A stretch of 64,000 nucleotides of DNA. Origin: an uncultured Armatimonadota bacterium. GTDB taxonomy: Bacteria; Armatimonadota; Fimbriimonadia; Fimbriimonadales; Fimbriimonadaceae. Shown one piece after another: positions 41,733 to 50,229 of this stretch (positions are counted from its first letter, which is position 1; every line of letters begins with the position of its first letter). The translations under genes were made by a program, and so were the position numbers. Where the stretch lies: positions 21,221 to 85,220 of the forward strand of contig CAIUHP010000100.1 in the NCBI GenBank assembly GCA_903899015.1. Reading direction: 5' to 3'. The notes below the pieces were generated by a model. The model made no database searches and was not told where the DNA came from. It saw only the letters and a program-made list of their open reading frames with translations.

Positions 41733-44042
41733 ATGAAGTTTACGGACGGGAATTGGATGATGCAGAAGGGCGTTCGCGCTCACTATGCGGCTGAAGCTTA
41801 CGATATTGAATCTGGAGAAGGAACCCTTCGGATCTACGCTCCGACTCGGCCCATTCGCCATCGAGGGGACACTCTGGAAGGTCCACTTCTCACCGTGGAT
41901 CTCAGTAGCCCGTGCGAAGGAATCATCCGGGTTCGTATCACGCATTTTCAAGGAGTTCAAGATTCTAGCCCGCACTTCCCGCTCTTTCAAGAGCATCAGG
42001 CTGCTCGGTCGGAACTCACAGTAGATGGAGCAGAACTTCACAGCGGGGCTCTGACCGCACGCATCTCTAAAAAAGAGTGGGGAATCGAATTTCTTGCGCA
42101 CGGCAAACCGCTCACGAGTAGCCCTGGTCGAGGAATCGGCTACATGGACGTCGACGGTAAAGGGCCGTTCCTTCAAGATCAACTCACACTTGGCGTTGGA
42201 GAATGCGTTTATGGTCTCGGCGAACGCTTCACGAGCTTTGTCAAGAACGGTCAGGTGGTTGACACATGGAACAAAGATGGCGGCACTGGAAGCGATCAGG
42301 CGTATAAAAATGTCCCGTTCTATCTCACGAATCGTGGCTACGGGGTTTTCGTCAATGATTCGGGCGAGGTGAGTTTTGAAGTGGCCTCGGAGAAGGTATC
42401 TCGAGTTCAATTCTCGGTTCCAGGTCAATCCCTTGAATACTTCATCATCCAAGGGGACACACCCGCCGAGATCCTTAAGCGATACACCGACCTCACCGGC
42501 AAACCGGCATTGCCTCCGGCTTGGACTTTCGGGCTCTGGCTCACAACCTCATTCACGACAAATTACAACGAAGAAACCTGTACCGAATTTATTCAGGGAA
42601 TGGCAGATCGCGATTTGCCGTTAAGCGTTTTCCATTTCGATTGCTTCTGGATGCGCGAATTCAATTGGTGTGACTTCCAATGGGATCCGCGAACCTTCCC
42701 AGATCCTGTCGGGATGCTTAAGCGACTGAAGGATCGCGGGCTGAGGATTTGTGTTTGGATCAATTCCTATATTGGACAGCGGTCTCCCCTCTTCGAAGAA
42801 GGCAAACAGAAGGGGTTCCTACTCAAGAAGCCTAACGGAGACGTTTGGCAAACTGATCAATGGCAACCCGGAATGGGAATCGTTGACTTCACCAGCCCCG
42901 ACGCAACCGAATGGTACAAGGGTTTGCTTGCTGGGCTCGTCGACATGGGAGTCGACTGCTTTAAAACCGATTTTGGCGAGCGTATTCCCACGGATGTCGC
43001 CTATTTCGACGGCTCCGATCCGGTTCGGATGCACAACTTCTATCCGTACCTTTACAACAAAGCAGTGTTCGAGGTGCTGCAGGAAAAGAAAGGGCGCAGT
43101 GAGGCCACTTTGTTTGCTCGATCCGCTACCGCCGGTTGTCAGTTGTATCCTGTTCATTGGGGCGGAGACTGCTACTCGAGCTTTGAATCCATGGCAGAAA
43201 GCCTGAGAGGCGGGCTTTCTCTTTGCCTTTCCGGATTCGGCTTCTGGAGCCATGATATTGGAGGTTTCGAAGGAACACCGCCGGTTGAAGTTTACAAGCG
43301 CTGGATTGCCTTTGGTCTGCTATCCACTCACAGTCGCCTGCACGGAAGTTCCTCCTATCGAGTGCCCTGGGTTTATGACACCGAGGCGGTGGATGTGCTC
43401 CGATATTTTACGAAGCTCAAGTGTCGATTGATGCCTTACTTGTTTGCAAAAGCGGTGGAAACAAGTGAGACGGGCATTCCTATGATGCGAGCCATGATCC
43501 TAGAATTTCCCAACGATCCCGCTTGCGACTACTTGGATAAACAATATCTGCTGGGAGACCGCCTCATGGTTGCACCCGTCCTTTCGAAAGACGGAAGCGT
43601 TGCTTACTACATTCCTGAAGGTCGATGGACGAACTACCTTTCAAACGAGGTTCACGTCGGTCCCAAGTGGATTCACGAGACGCACAGCTTCCTATCCGCC
43701 CCAATTATGGTTCGTCCCAACACCATTTTGGCCATCGGAGCCCAAGACAACTGCCCAGACTACGACTACGCAGATGGCGTCACGTTTAAAATCTACGACT
43801 TGGCAGATGACGAAGCAACTTCATGTACTGTCCCAGCTCTTGATGGAAGCACCGCATTAACAGTGTCGGCTGCGCGATCGGGCAGTAAGATCACGGTGAC
43901 GGTTGAGGGCCAGACGACACATTGGAATCTCTGCCTCGTCGGGATCCATGGAACGTCGAAGGTCACGGGAGGAAGTGTTGTTGCCTCTCCCGAAGGCACA
44001 TTGATTCACTCGACTCAGAACGTGGTGACCGTGAATTTGTGA
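41733..44042 (+). CDS. GH31 alpha-xylosidase (YicI-like)
   Basis: A 769-residue GH31 enzyme with no signal peptide. The N-terminal beta-sandwich is followed by the TIM barrel: GLGERFTSFVKNGQ, LPLSVFHFDCFWMREFNWCDFQWD, then nucleophile Asp413 in FKTDFGERIP and acid/base Asp479 in HWGGDCYSSFESM. FWMREFNWCDFEWD-type sequence and the KTDFGE motif are marks of the YicI alpha-xylosidase subgroup rather than alpha-glucosidases. It would remove xylose from the non-reducing end of xyloglucan oligosaccharides made by the GH74 enzyme. GAGG precedes the ATG by 8 nt. It follows the GH26 gene, possibly in one transcript. Confidence 0.93.
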   Translation: MKFTDGNWMMQKGVRAHYAAEAYDIESGEGTLRIYAPTRPIRHRGDTLEGPLLTVDLSSPCEGIIRVRITHFQGVQDSSPHFPLFQEHQAARSELTVDGAELHSGALTARISKKEWGIEFLAHGKPLTSSPGRGIGYMDVDGKGPFLQDQLTLGVGECVYGLGERFTSFVKNGQVVDTWNKDGGTGSDQAYKNVPFYLTNRGYGVFVNDSGEVSFEVASEKVSRVQFSVPGQSLEYFIIQGDTPAEILKRYTDLTGKPALPPAWTFGLWLTTSFTTNYNEETCTEFIQGMADRDLPLSVFHFDCFWMREFNWCDFQWDPRTFPDPVGMLKRLKDRGLRICVWINSYIGQRSPLFEEGKQKGFLLKKPNGDVWQTDQWQPGMGIVDFTSPDATEWYKGLLAGLVDMGVDCFKTDFGERIPTDVAYFDGSDPVRMHNFYPYLYNKAVFEVLQEKKGRSEATLFARSATAGCQLYPVHWGGDCYSSFESMAESLRGGLSLCLSGFGFWSHDIGGFEGTPPVEVYKRWIAFGLLSTHSRLHGSSSYRVPWVYDTEAVDVLRYFTKLKCRLMPYLFAKAVETSETGIPMMRAMILEFPNDPACDYLDKQYLLGDRLMVAPVLSKDGSVAYYIPEGRWTNYLSNEVHVGPKWIHETHSFLSAPIMVRPNTILAIGAQDNCPDYDYADGVTFKIYDLADDEATSCTVPALDGSTALTVSAARSGSKITVTVEGQTTHWNLCLVGIHGTSKVTGGSVVASPEGTLIHSTQNVVTVNL

Positions 44043-44078
44043 CCTAAACTCGAAGTGGAAGATGCTTGTGAATTGGAA

Positions 44079-44387
44079 TCATTCGGTGATCGCCTTCTTC
44101 ACCGTTGGTTTCTTGGAAGTGGCGCTTTGCGAATGCTCCTTTTGATAGTCTCGGAGCATTTGCCTTACGTCGGGAGCAATCCCGATGGCGAAAAGGGAAC
44201 CATATAGGACTACAACTAAGCCAATCCAAGCCAAGTGTGCCCGATAGAAATTGCGTCGAGACTCGTTGTTCGAGAAGAACGCGCCGAGAAGGATCGTGAT
44301 GAACCCGACACACGGAATCGCGATTAAAAACACGGTGAGAAACCAGCTTCCAAACGAGACGGTCGATCGATCGAGTTTCTTCGCCAT
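44079..44387 (-). CDS. Small membrane protein with two helices
   Basis: A 102-residue protein from ATG 44387 (MAKKLDRSTVSFG). It has two transmembrane helices (FLTVFLIAIPCVGFITILLGAFF and LAWIGLVVVLYGSLFAIGI) and a polar tail (QKEHSQSATSKKPTVKKAITE). The frame is open to 44435, but the added part is basic and unlikely. It was not recognised. It is divergent from the GH2 gene (gap about 135 nt) and convergent with GH31. Function unknown. Confidence 0.7.
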   Translation of the reverse strand: MAKKLDRSTVSFGSWFLTVFLIAIPCVGFITILLGAFFSNNESRRNFYRAHLAWIGLVVVLYGSLFAIGIAPDVRQMLRDYQKEHSQSATSKKPTVKKAITE

Positions 44388-44522
44388 TTTAGGTTGGAGA
44401 CGAATAAGGCACCGATTTGGGTTTCTCGTTTCCAATGGAAAGGCTTCCCAGAGGATCCGCCATCGATGACACCTCCACCCAGTGTTCCCCTAGAATCATG
44501 TAATCTACGGTCAGCAAAAACC

Positions 44523-47369
44523 ATGCAGCCACGACACAAGCAACTCACTCTCGTTGCCTTTACAGGCATCCTTGGAATCACTTTTCAGCAGGTAGGCGCT
44601 CAGGATAAATTCCCCGATGTGCCTAACAATCACTGGGCTTGGAGTAACACTGTCACCGAACGACAGCGCATTCGGTTTGACGATAATTGGCGGTTCAAAC
44701 TCGATCCAAACCCGACGATAGGAGGAAACCAAGTTACCAAATGGGAGTGGGTTCCCGCAGCAGAAGGAACAGACCTTGGCATTACGACCGTGCCGTCGGA
44801 CCTTGACACGGCTCAGTGGAAGAACTACCACATAGGACGCCCCGTGTTTCGAAATCGACCCGGCTTTGCTTGGTTTCGAGCCGAACTTGGCCCAAGTCTA
44901 GCAGGAGCCAAAGGAGCAAGCCGTCTTCTCAACTTCGAAAGTGTTGATGATAATTGCGCCGTATTCGTAAACGGCAAGCTGATCCGAAAGCACGAAGTTT
45001 GGAATGATCCCTTTGATGTCAACCTTGACCGCGTTTGGCACGAAGGAGGAAAGAATACTGTTCTCGTCCTCGTCGAAAACACCGGAGGTGACGGTGGAAT
45101 CATGGGTCTCGTCACCACGCGAGTTTCCAGCAAGGACAAAGACCAACCAGCACCCGCGAAGGAGACGTTCGACGACTCAAAGTGGCGAGTCGTGCATGCC
45201 CCTCACGATTATTTGCTGGAGAGCCCATTCACCCCAACGGCGGACGCGAGTCACGGCTCTCTCACTCAAAATCCTGCTTGGTACCGAAAGAGCTTCGAGG
45301 TTCCGAAAAATATTCGAGGCAAAAGCGTTTGGCTTGAGTTTGATGGCGTTTACCGAAACAGCATGATCTGGCTGAACGGACATTTTCTCGGTTCTCACAC
45401 AACCGGCTATATCGGATTCCGGCACGACATCGCTCCCTTCCTTCACTACGGAGGCGTGAATCGAATCGCAGTGCATGTTGATCCGAGGCAAGCTGAAGGA
45501 TGGTGGTACGAAGGAGCAGGAATCTACCGGCACGTTTGGCTCAACGTAGCCAACCGGGTTCACATTGCTCCAAATGGAACATACGTTGCCTCCGATCTAG
45601 CCAAGTCAACTGCTAAGGTTTCGATGCAGACGACGATTACTAACGAGACTGGAAAATATCAGAAAGTTCTCGTCAATTCAATCATTTTGGACCCGAAAGG
45701 CAAGATCTTAACGACCGTCAAGACTTCCACTTCGATTGCTCCATACACGTCGAAAACCGTTGCCCAATCTGCGAATGTCGTCCACCCAAAGCTCTGGTCC
45801 ATTGAGCAACCAAGTCTCTACCGAGTGGTCAGCAAGTTGGTTAAAAACGGAGACGCGGTTGACGATGCCTCGACCAACTTTGGCATACGAACGATTCGGT
45901 ATGACAAAGACAAAGGATTTTTCCTAAACGGCAAGCATGTCGAACTTAAAGGCACGTGTAATCACCAAGACTTTATCGGAGTAGGCACGGGCATGCCAGA
46001 CGGTTTGCTGGAGTGGCGCATCATGAAGCTTAAGCAGATGGGATCGAACTCCTATCGATGCTCGCACAATCCACCTGCGAAGGAACTCCTTGACGCATGT
46101 GACAAGCTCGGTATGGTCGTCATGGACGAAAATCGTCACCTGGGTAACGCGACAGGCGGCAAGACTCCGAGCGGAACTTCAATCGCTGACTTCCCTGAGC
46201 TTCGCGAAATGATCCTTCGCGATCGAAATCACCCAAGCATTGTGATGTGGTCCATGTGTAACGAAGAACCACTTCAAGGAACTCCCGAAGGCGGACGAAT
46301 TTTCGCAGCCATGATGAAAGAGGTCCACAAATGGGACGTGACTCGGCCATGTTCTTGCGCCATGAACGGCGGATGGGGTTACGGCATCTCGCTTGTGGAA
46401 GATCTACAAGGCGCGAACTATAACCCAGGCGGCTACGATGACTTTCATCGAAAATTCCCGAACCAGCCGTTCTTTGGCAGCGAGACTGCCAGTGCCGTGA
46501 GCAGTCGTGGCGAATACGTTACAGACAAGGTAAAAGGTTACGTGAGCGCCTACGACGTAAACTTCCCTGGTTGGGCCCAGTCTGCTCAAGTTGCTTGGAA
46601 AGCCATTGCTGATCGGCCTTACGTCGCCGGTGGATTTGTCTGGACAGGATTCGACTACAAGGGAGAGCCAACTCCTTATGGTTGGCCATGCATCAACAGC
46701 CATTTCGGCATCATGGACATGTGCGGATTCCCCAAGGACTCGTACTACTATTACAAAGCTTGGTGGGGTGACAAGCCTTCGATCCACGTTTATCCTCATT
46801 GGAACTGGGCTGGCAAAGAAGGTCAGCCGATCAACGTGTGGGTTCAGAGCAACTGTGACGAGGTCGAACTCTTCCTGAACGGACAGAGTCTCGGAAAGAA
46901 ATCGGTTCCACGCCACGAGCACGTTGAATGGAACGTGAATTACCATCCTGGTTTACTTGTGGCCAAGGGTTATTCGAACCACAAGCTCATCGTGACGGAT
47001 CGAGTTGAAACGACCGGAGCACCTGCGTCTATCGTTCTCAAAACGGATCGAACTAAGCTTCTTGCGGACAACGAAGACCTCACGACCGTTGAAGTCCAAG
47101 TTGTTGATGCTAAGGGGCGAATTGTTCCGACTGCGAGTAACCTAATTCACTTTAAGGTCACTGGCAAAGGAACCCTTGCCGGAGTCGGCAATGGCGACGC
47201 TAGCTGCCACGAACCTGACCAAGCACCTACTCGATCAGCCTACCACGGGTTGTGCATGGGCCTTGTCCGGGCAAACGATCACGCGGGTGCCATTCATTTG
47301 ACAGTTACAGCTTCGGGCCTCATAGGAGCATCGATGGACTTCAAGTCCGTCGCTTCAACAAACCACTAA
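44523..47369 (+). CDS. GH2 beta-galactosidase/beta-glucuronidase-type enzyme, secreted
   Basis: A 948-residue exported GH2 enzyme. ATG 44523 begins a signal peptide (MQPRHKQLTLVAFTGILGI...VGAQ), so it was chosen over the upstream TTG at 44394. Just after the signal, FPDVPNNHWAW looks like the first turn of an SLH motif. Then the GH2 order: RQRIRFDDNWRF, sandwich and Ig domains, TIM barrel with acid/base Glu581 in MWSMCNEEP and nucleophile Glu654 in FFGSETASA, and C-terminal domains (invasin or DUF4982-like). HHN-type sequence CSHNPPAKELLDACDKLGM is typical. It probably removes beta-galactose from xyloglucan or galactomannan side chains. Confidence 0.9.
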   Translation: MQPRHKQLTLVAFTGILGITFQQVGAQDKFPDVPNNHWAWSNTVTERQRIRFDDNWRFKLDPNPTIGGNQVTKWEWVPAAEGTDLGITTVPSDLDTAQWKNYHIGRPVFRNRPGFAWFRAELGPSLAGAKGASRLLNFESVDDNCAVFVNGKLIRKHEVWNDPFDVNLDRVWHEGGKNTVLVLVENTGGDGGIMGLVTTRVSSKDKDQPAPAKETFDDSKWRVVHAPHDYLLESPFTPTADASHGSLTQNPAWYRKSFEVPKNIRGKSVWLEFDGVYRNSMIWLNGHFLGSHTTGYIGFRHDIAPFLHYGGVNRIAVHVDPRQAEGWWYEGAGIYRHVWLNVANRVHIAPNGTYVASDLAKSTAKVSMQTTITNETGKYQKVLVNSIILDPKGKILTTVKTSTSIAPYTSKTVAQSANVVHPKLWSIEQPSLYRVVSKLVKNGDAVDDASTNFGIRTIRYDKDKGFFLNGKHVELKGTCNHQDFIGVGTGMPDGLLEWRIMKLKQMGSNSYRCSHNPPAKELLDACDKLGMVVMDENRHLGNATGGKTPSGTSIADFPELREMILRDRNHPSIVMWSMCNEEPLQGTPEGGRIFAAMMKEVHKWDVTRPCSCAMNGGWGYGISLVEDLQGANYNPGGYDDFHRKFPNQPFFGSETASAVSSRGEYVTDKVKGYVSAYDVNFPGWAQSAQVAWKAIADRPYVAGGFVWTGFDYKGEPTPYGWPCINSHFGIMDMCGFPKDSYYYYKAWWGDKPSIHVYPHWNWAGKEGQPINVWVQSNCDEVELFLNGQSLGKKSVPRHEHVEWNVNYHPGLLVAKGYSNHKLIVTDRVETTGAPASIVLKTDRTKLLADNEDLTTVEVQVVDAKGRIVPTASNLIHFKVTGKGTLAGVGNGDASCHEPDQAPTRSAYHGLCMGLVRANDHAGAIHLTVTASGLIGASMDFKSVASTNH

Positions 47370-47372
47370 TCC

Positions 47373-47408
47373 AAAAAAGGGGCGTCAACTCATGAAAGTT
47401 GACACCCC
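47373..47408 (-). terminator. Terminator between GH2 and the DUF2231 gene
   Basis: GGGGCGTCAACT (47379-47390) pairs with AGTTGAC and CCCC (47397-47408), with one bulge. On the minus strand it is followed by TTTTTT, so it ends the DUF2231 transcript; the T-poor plus side is weaker. Confidence 0.8.
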
Positions 47409-47423
47409 TATTCGTTTCCTGAC

Positions 47424-48254
47424 TTAGCCGTAAACCATCAAACCACCAAAGTGGCCGGTGACCGCTACAATCACCGCGGTCAATATCAGCACGAATAGAT
47501 AACCCTTGTGAGTGTGGCCAAGCTTCTTTCGAGTTACAAGTGTTGTTATCATGAGAGCCAGCGCTGAAATCGCCAGGATGAGGTGAACCAGCATGGTGCC
47601 TTCCAGTTTGTGACCTCCCAATAACCACGCAGCAATTCCACTCGGTACAACAACCGATAGAGAAGCCAATGCGCCGACAAGGTTCCAACCGGCTGCTTTT
47701 CCTAACTCTGTATTCGACTTACGAATACCGAGAATCTCGAGTAACAGGCCGAACAAAAACAAGGCGATTGGAAAGTGGACAACTACGGGATGGTATCCGT
47801 TACTTGGAAGAAGGCTACTAAGAAAGCTACCGCTTGATACCGCTTTTTTCTTCTTTGGCGGGTCGCCCGGTTTCCCGTCGGGGTGGTCGCTTGGATTTCC
47901 CGGCAAGTTTCCTTGTTGGATTTCATCAATGTTCTTCCAGCCATCACCGTCAGAATCGAGGTTCTCGACTTGCTTGAGCATATCCAAGGTAAGCACTCCG
48001 TCTGGCGACATCTTTACAAGCTTCGAAAGGTCCTTTCCGTAGGGGTTTCGGCGAGTTCCTTGTTCGACGTGACACGTCTTGCAAGCCGCTTGGCCAAGAG
48101 CAGTCGAACCATCAACCTTGTAGTAGTCCTTGAACAGAGCAAGAAACGGAGGTTTTGCCTGGCACAAAGATGCGCTCAACAAAACAGCCAGAAACAATAA
48201 GGTCCGATACAATACTGCTCGTTGAGGTCGATGGGTGCCGATGGAACTATTCAT
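47424..48254 (-). CDS. Membrane protein: c-type haem motif, calcium-type repeat and DUF2231 domain
   Basis: About 276 residues from ATG 48254 (frame open to 48311). A signal sequence is followed by CKTCH at residues 58-62 (haem attachment), an EF-hand/thrombospondin-3-like loop (ENLDSDGDGWKNIDEI), a Pro/Lys-rich linker, then the DUF2231 domain: HPVVVHFPIALFLFGLLLEIL and three further helices ending GHFGGLMVYG. DUF2231 proteins are membrane proteins often found with cytochromes. The conserved His residues of the domain (HPVVVHFP) could bind haem b, giving a pathway from a periplasmic haem into the membrane. The haem-plus-DUF2231 fusion is uncommon in my experience; function unknown. Confidence 0.75.
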   Translation of the reverse strand: MNSSIGTHRPQRAVLYRTLLFLAVLLSASLCQAKPPFLALFKDYYKVDGSTALGQAACKTCHVEQGTRRNPYGKDLSKLVKMSPDGVLTLDMLKQVENLDSDGDGWKNIDEIQQGNLPGNPSDHPDGKPGDPPKKKKAVSSGSFLSSLLPSNGYHPVVVHFPIALFLFGLLLEILGIRKSNTELGKAAGWNLVGALASLSVVVPSGIAAWLLGGHKLEGTMLVHLILAISALALMITTLVTRKKLGHTHKGYLFVLILTAVIVAVTGHFGGLMVYG

Positions 48255-48402
48255 GTTGGTGGTTAGCAGACCAAAATGCATTATGGGTTCGAAGACCTCT
48301 TTCGTGCCCAAGTTCCGAAAAACCTAGAAGAATTCTAAGCGGACAATGTAAAGATTGCCAATATCGGCGGATGGACGTGCATCTTTTTCAACAAATGTTT
48401 GT

Positions 48403-48408
48403 TAATAT
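48403..48408 (+). promoter_or_regulatory. -10 box for the zinc-ribbon protein gene
   Basis: TAATAT exactly 6 nt before ATG 48415. The intervening GAAGGT could alternatively act as a ribosome site. Confidence 0.45.
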
Positions 48409-48414
48409 GAAGGT

Positions 48415-49104
48415 ATGACGCAAACGCAATGTAGCCATTGCGGCAAACCCCTCTACACTGGATTTCTGTGTTCAGATTGCCAGGCGCTTCGTGCTTATCA
48501 GCCCGATTTATTTGCGTCGGCAGGTAGAGGTGGAACAAGAGGCGGTTTCCAAATTGATCGAACTGCAGTTCTTAGCGTCGCCGGATTGCTTGCAATCTTC
48601 GCACTTGCAATCATCTTCGTTCCACAGATGCAACAAGCTACGCGCAAATCACACGTTCAAGCTACCGATCCAACTGCAAGTATTGTCGATAAGTTCAAGA
48701 AAGCACTGGACATCGAAGGAACTTCCAGAGCACTGTCAGGCGGAGAATCGTCATCAACGCCGTCGGCGGGATTAGTCGCTTACAACCAATCCACGGCAAA
48801 TGTCACGCCTGGGTACTTACAAAGCGTGCAAGTTCCCCGTGTTTCTCAAACGGTATCCGTCGAGAATGAATTTCACCCAGCCGGCAATTACACTGCTCAA
48901 GCTCAGAACACCCTTAACGAGTTCCTAGCAACCTATTGCGGGGAAAGGCAGATTGTAACCGGAAAATCGATCTCAGTTACGAATGTGATGTGGCTCCCAA
49001 GCGGAACAGGTGCGGTTGTCGCATTGGACGAAGCTGGAAATTTCCGGCAAGGCACAGTGCAATACTCCCCATCCAACGGTTGGGCTTGGATTGTAACTCC
49101 TTAA
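48415..49104 (+). CDS. Zinc-ribbon membrane protein of unknown function
   Basis: A 229-residue protein. The N-terminus has two CxxC pairs (CSHCG and CSDCQ, residues 6-9 and 20-23), a zinc ribbon like those in bacterial membrane-associated regulators. One hydrophobic segment follows near residues 45-65 (VLSVAGLLAIFALAIIFVP). The remaining 150 residues face the other side of the membrane and contain TYCGERQIVTGKSISVTNVMWLPSGTGAVVALDEAGNF. No function is assigned. It is divergent from the DUF2231 gene and convergent with the GH43 gene. Confidence 0.65.
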   Translation: MTQTQCSHCGKPLYTGFLCSDCQALRAYQPDLFASAGRGGTRGGFQIDRTAVLSVAGLLAIFALAIIFVPQMQQATRKSHVQATDPTASIVDKFKKALDIEGTSRALSGGESSSTPSAGLVAYNQSTANVTPGYLQSVQVPRVSQTVSVENEFHPAGNYTAQAQNTLNEFLATYCGERQIVTGKSISVTNVMWLPSGTGAVVALDEAGNFRQGTVQYSPSNGWAWIVTP

Positions 49105-49127
49105 CTCGATATTAGGCCGAGTTTGGC

Positions 49128-50177
49128 TTATTTCTGCGGCAGTTCCGATGTTCGTTCATGTTCGGTCTTCACGACCTCACGAATGCGATCCGCGAAGCGC
49201 TTGGGAACAATAACAATCGTGCCGTGTCTTGCCCCGGGAACCATCTGAACTTTGTCACTGAGATCGGTCCACGATTTCACATCCGTAGACTCAATCATCC
49301 CCCACTTTCCTTCCGTATATCGATCGTAATAAACGCGAATCTTGCCGTCTACACGAACCGCGGTCGGTCCTTCCGCCCAATAGTCTCCTGTGATCCTCGG
49401 ATTAACGATATGAAAGGGTCCCATGGGACTCTGACTTGTCGCAGCGAACAAATATTTCGCTGGAACTGGGACGCGCGTTTCGTTCTTACCGAAGAATAGC
49501 CAACCTTCTCTCGTGTGATGCAAAGTGGCATCAATACAGTTGAATCCAGGGTCCCAAAGCAATCGAGAGGGAGAAAACTGCTTAAAGTCAGTCGTTGTTG
49601 AAAAATAATAACGATGATTCAGGGGCTCGTTGTCGGGTCCCAAGTCGCCATCTGGGCGCGCAGTCGATGCGAACCTTCCTCTTACAGTGGAAGACCAAAA
49701 GATAACGTACTTTTGCGTTGCCGCATCGTAAACCATCTCAGGTGCCCAGGCGTTCAGAGCATTTGACATGTCCACCATTGCAGGAACCGTTTGCTGGGTC
49801 CAGTGAATGAGATCTTTGCTGTGCGCTAACCCGATTGTCCGCTTCCACCATCCAGTCGTCCAAACCATGTGCCATTGTCGGTCGGGGCCGAACATGATGC
49901 ATGGGTCGCGTGTAAGGCCGTTATTACCAAGCGCAGACTTCATAACCGCAACATTCGGCTCGAGAAGCGGTCGAAACTTCAAGCCGTCGTCACTGGTAGC
50001 CAAAAACACTCCATCTTGGCCGTTGTCCACGAAGTACGCCATAAGGAACGCGCGAGGAGATCGTTCTCGACGTTGATTGCGTTGCAAATCCTGTTGAGGC
50101 TTCGCTTGAACGGGAGGGAGTTGCCACGAAAAGGTAGCCGACAAACATGTCGCAACCCCAAAAGACAACCAACTCAT
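49128..50177 (-). CDS. GH43-like five-bladed propeller glycosidase, secreted
   Basis: A 349-residue protein with a signal peptide (MSWLSFGVATCLSATFSW). It has GH43/GH62/GH117-like repeats: LTRDPCIMFGPDRQWHMVWTTGWW with a catalytic-type Asp, ALNAWAPEMVYDAATQKYVIFW with Ala-Pro-Glu as in family acid/base sites, and DPGFNCIDATLHHTREGWLFFGKNE with a third acidic residue, then YYDRYTEGKWGM. These enzymes are usually alpha-L-arabinofuranosidases, beta-xylosidases or arabinanases. The position, facing the GH27 alpha-galactosidase gene across a short gap, suggests a role in removing side-chain sugars. CATAAT lies 5 nt before the ATG. Confidence 0.85.
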   Translation of the reverse strand: MSWLSFGVATCLSATFSWQLPPVQAKPQQDLQRNQRRERSPRAFLMAYFVDNGQDGVFLATSDDGLKFRPLLEPNVAVMKSALGNNGLTRDPCIMFGPDRQWHMVWTTGWWKRTIGLAHSKDLIHWTQQTVPAMVDMSNALNAWAPEMVYDAATQKYVIFWSSTVRGRFASTARPDGDLGPDNEPLNHRYYFSTTTDFKQFSPSRLLWDPGFNCIDATLHHTREGWLFFGKNETRVPVPAKYLFAATSQSPMGPFHIVNPRITGDYWAEGPTAVRVDGKIRVYYDRYTEGKWGMIESTDVKSWTDLSDKVQMVPGARHGTIVIVPKRFADRIREVVKTEHERTSELPQK

Positions 50178-50229
50178 GGCCGATTATGTCGCGAAGCAGC
50201 TATCTACGCGATAGACTTGGAACTATCCA

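Noticed and set aside
46404..46946. Minus-strand 180-codon frame
   Set aside because: It lies wholly inside the GH2 gene; composition and position are those of an antisense shadow.
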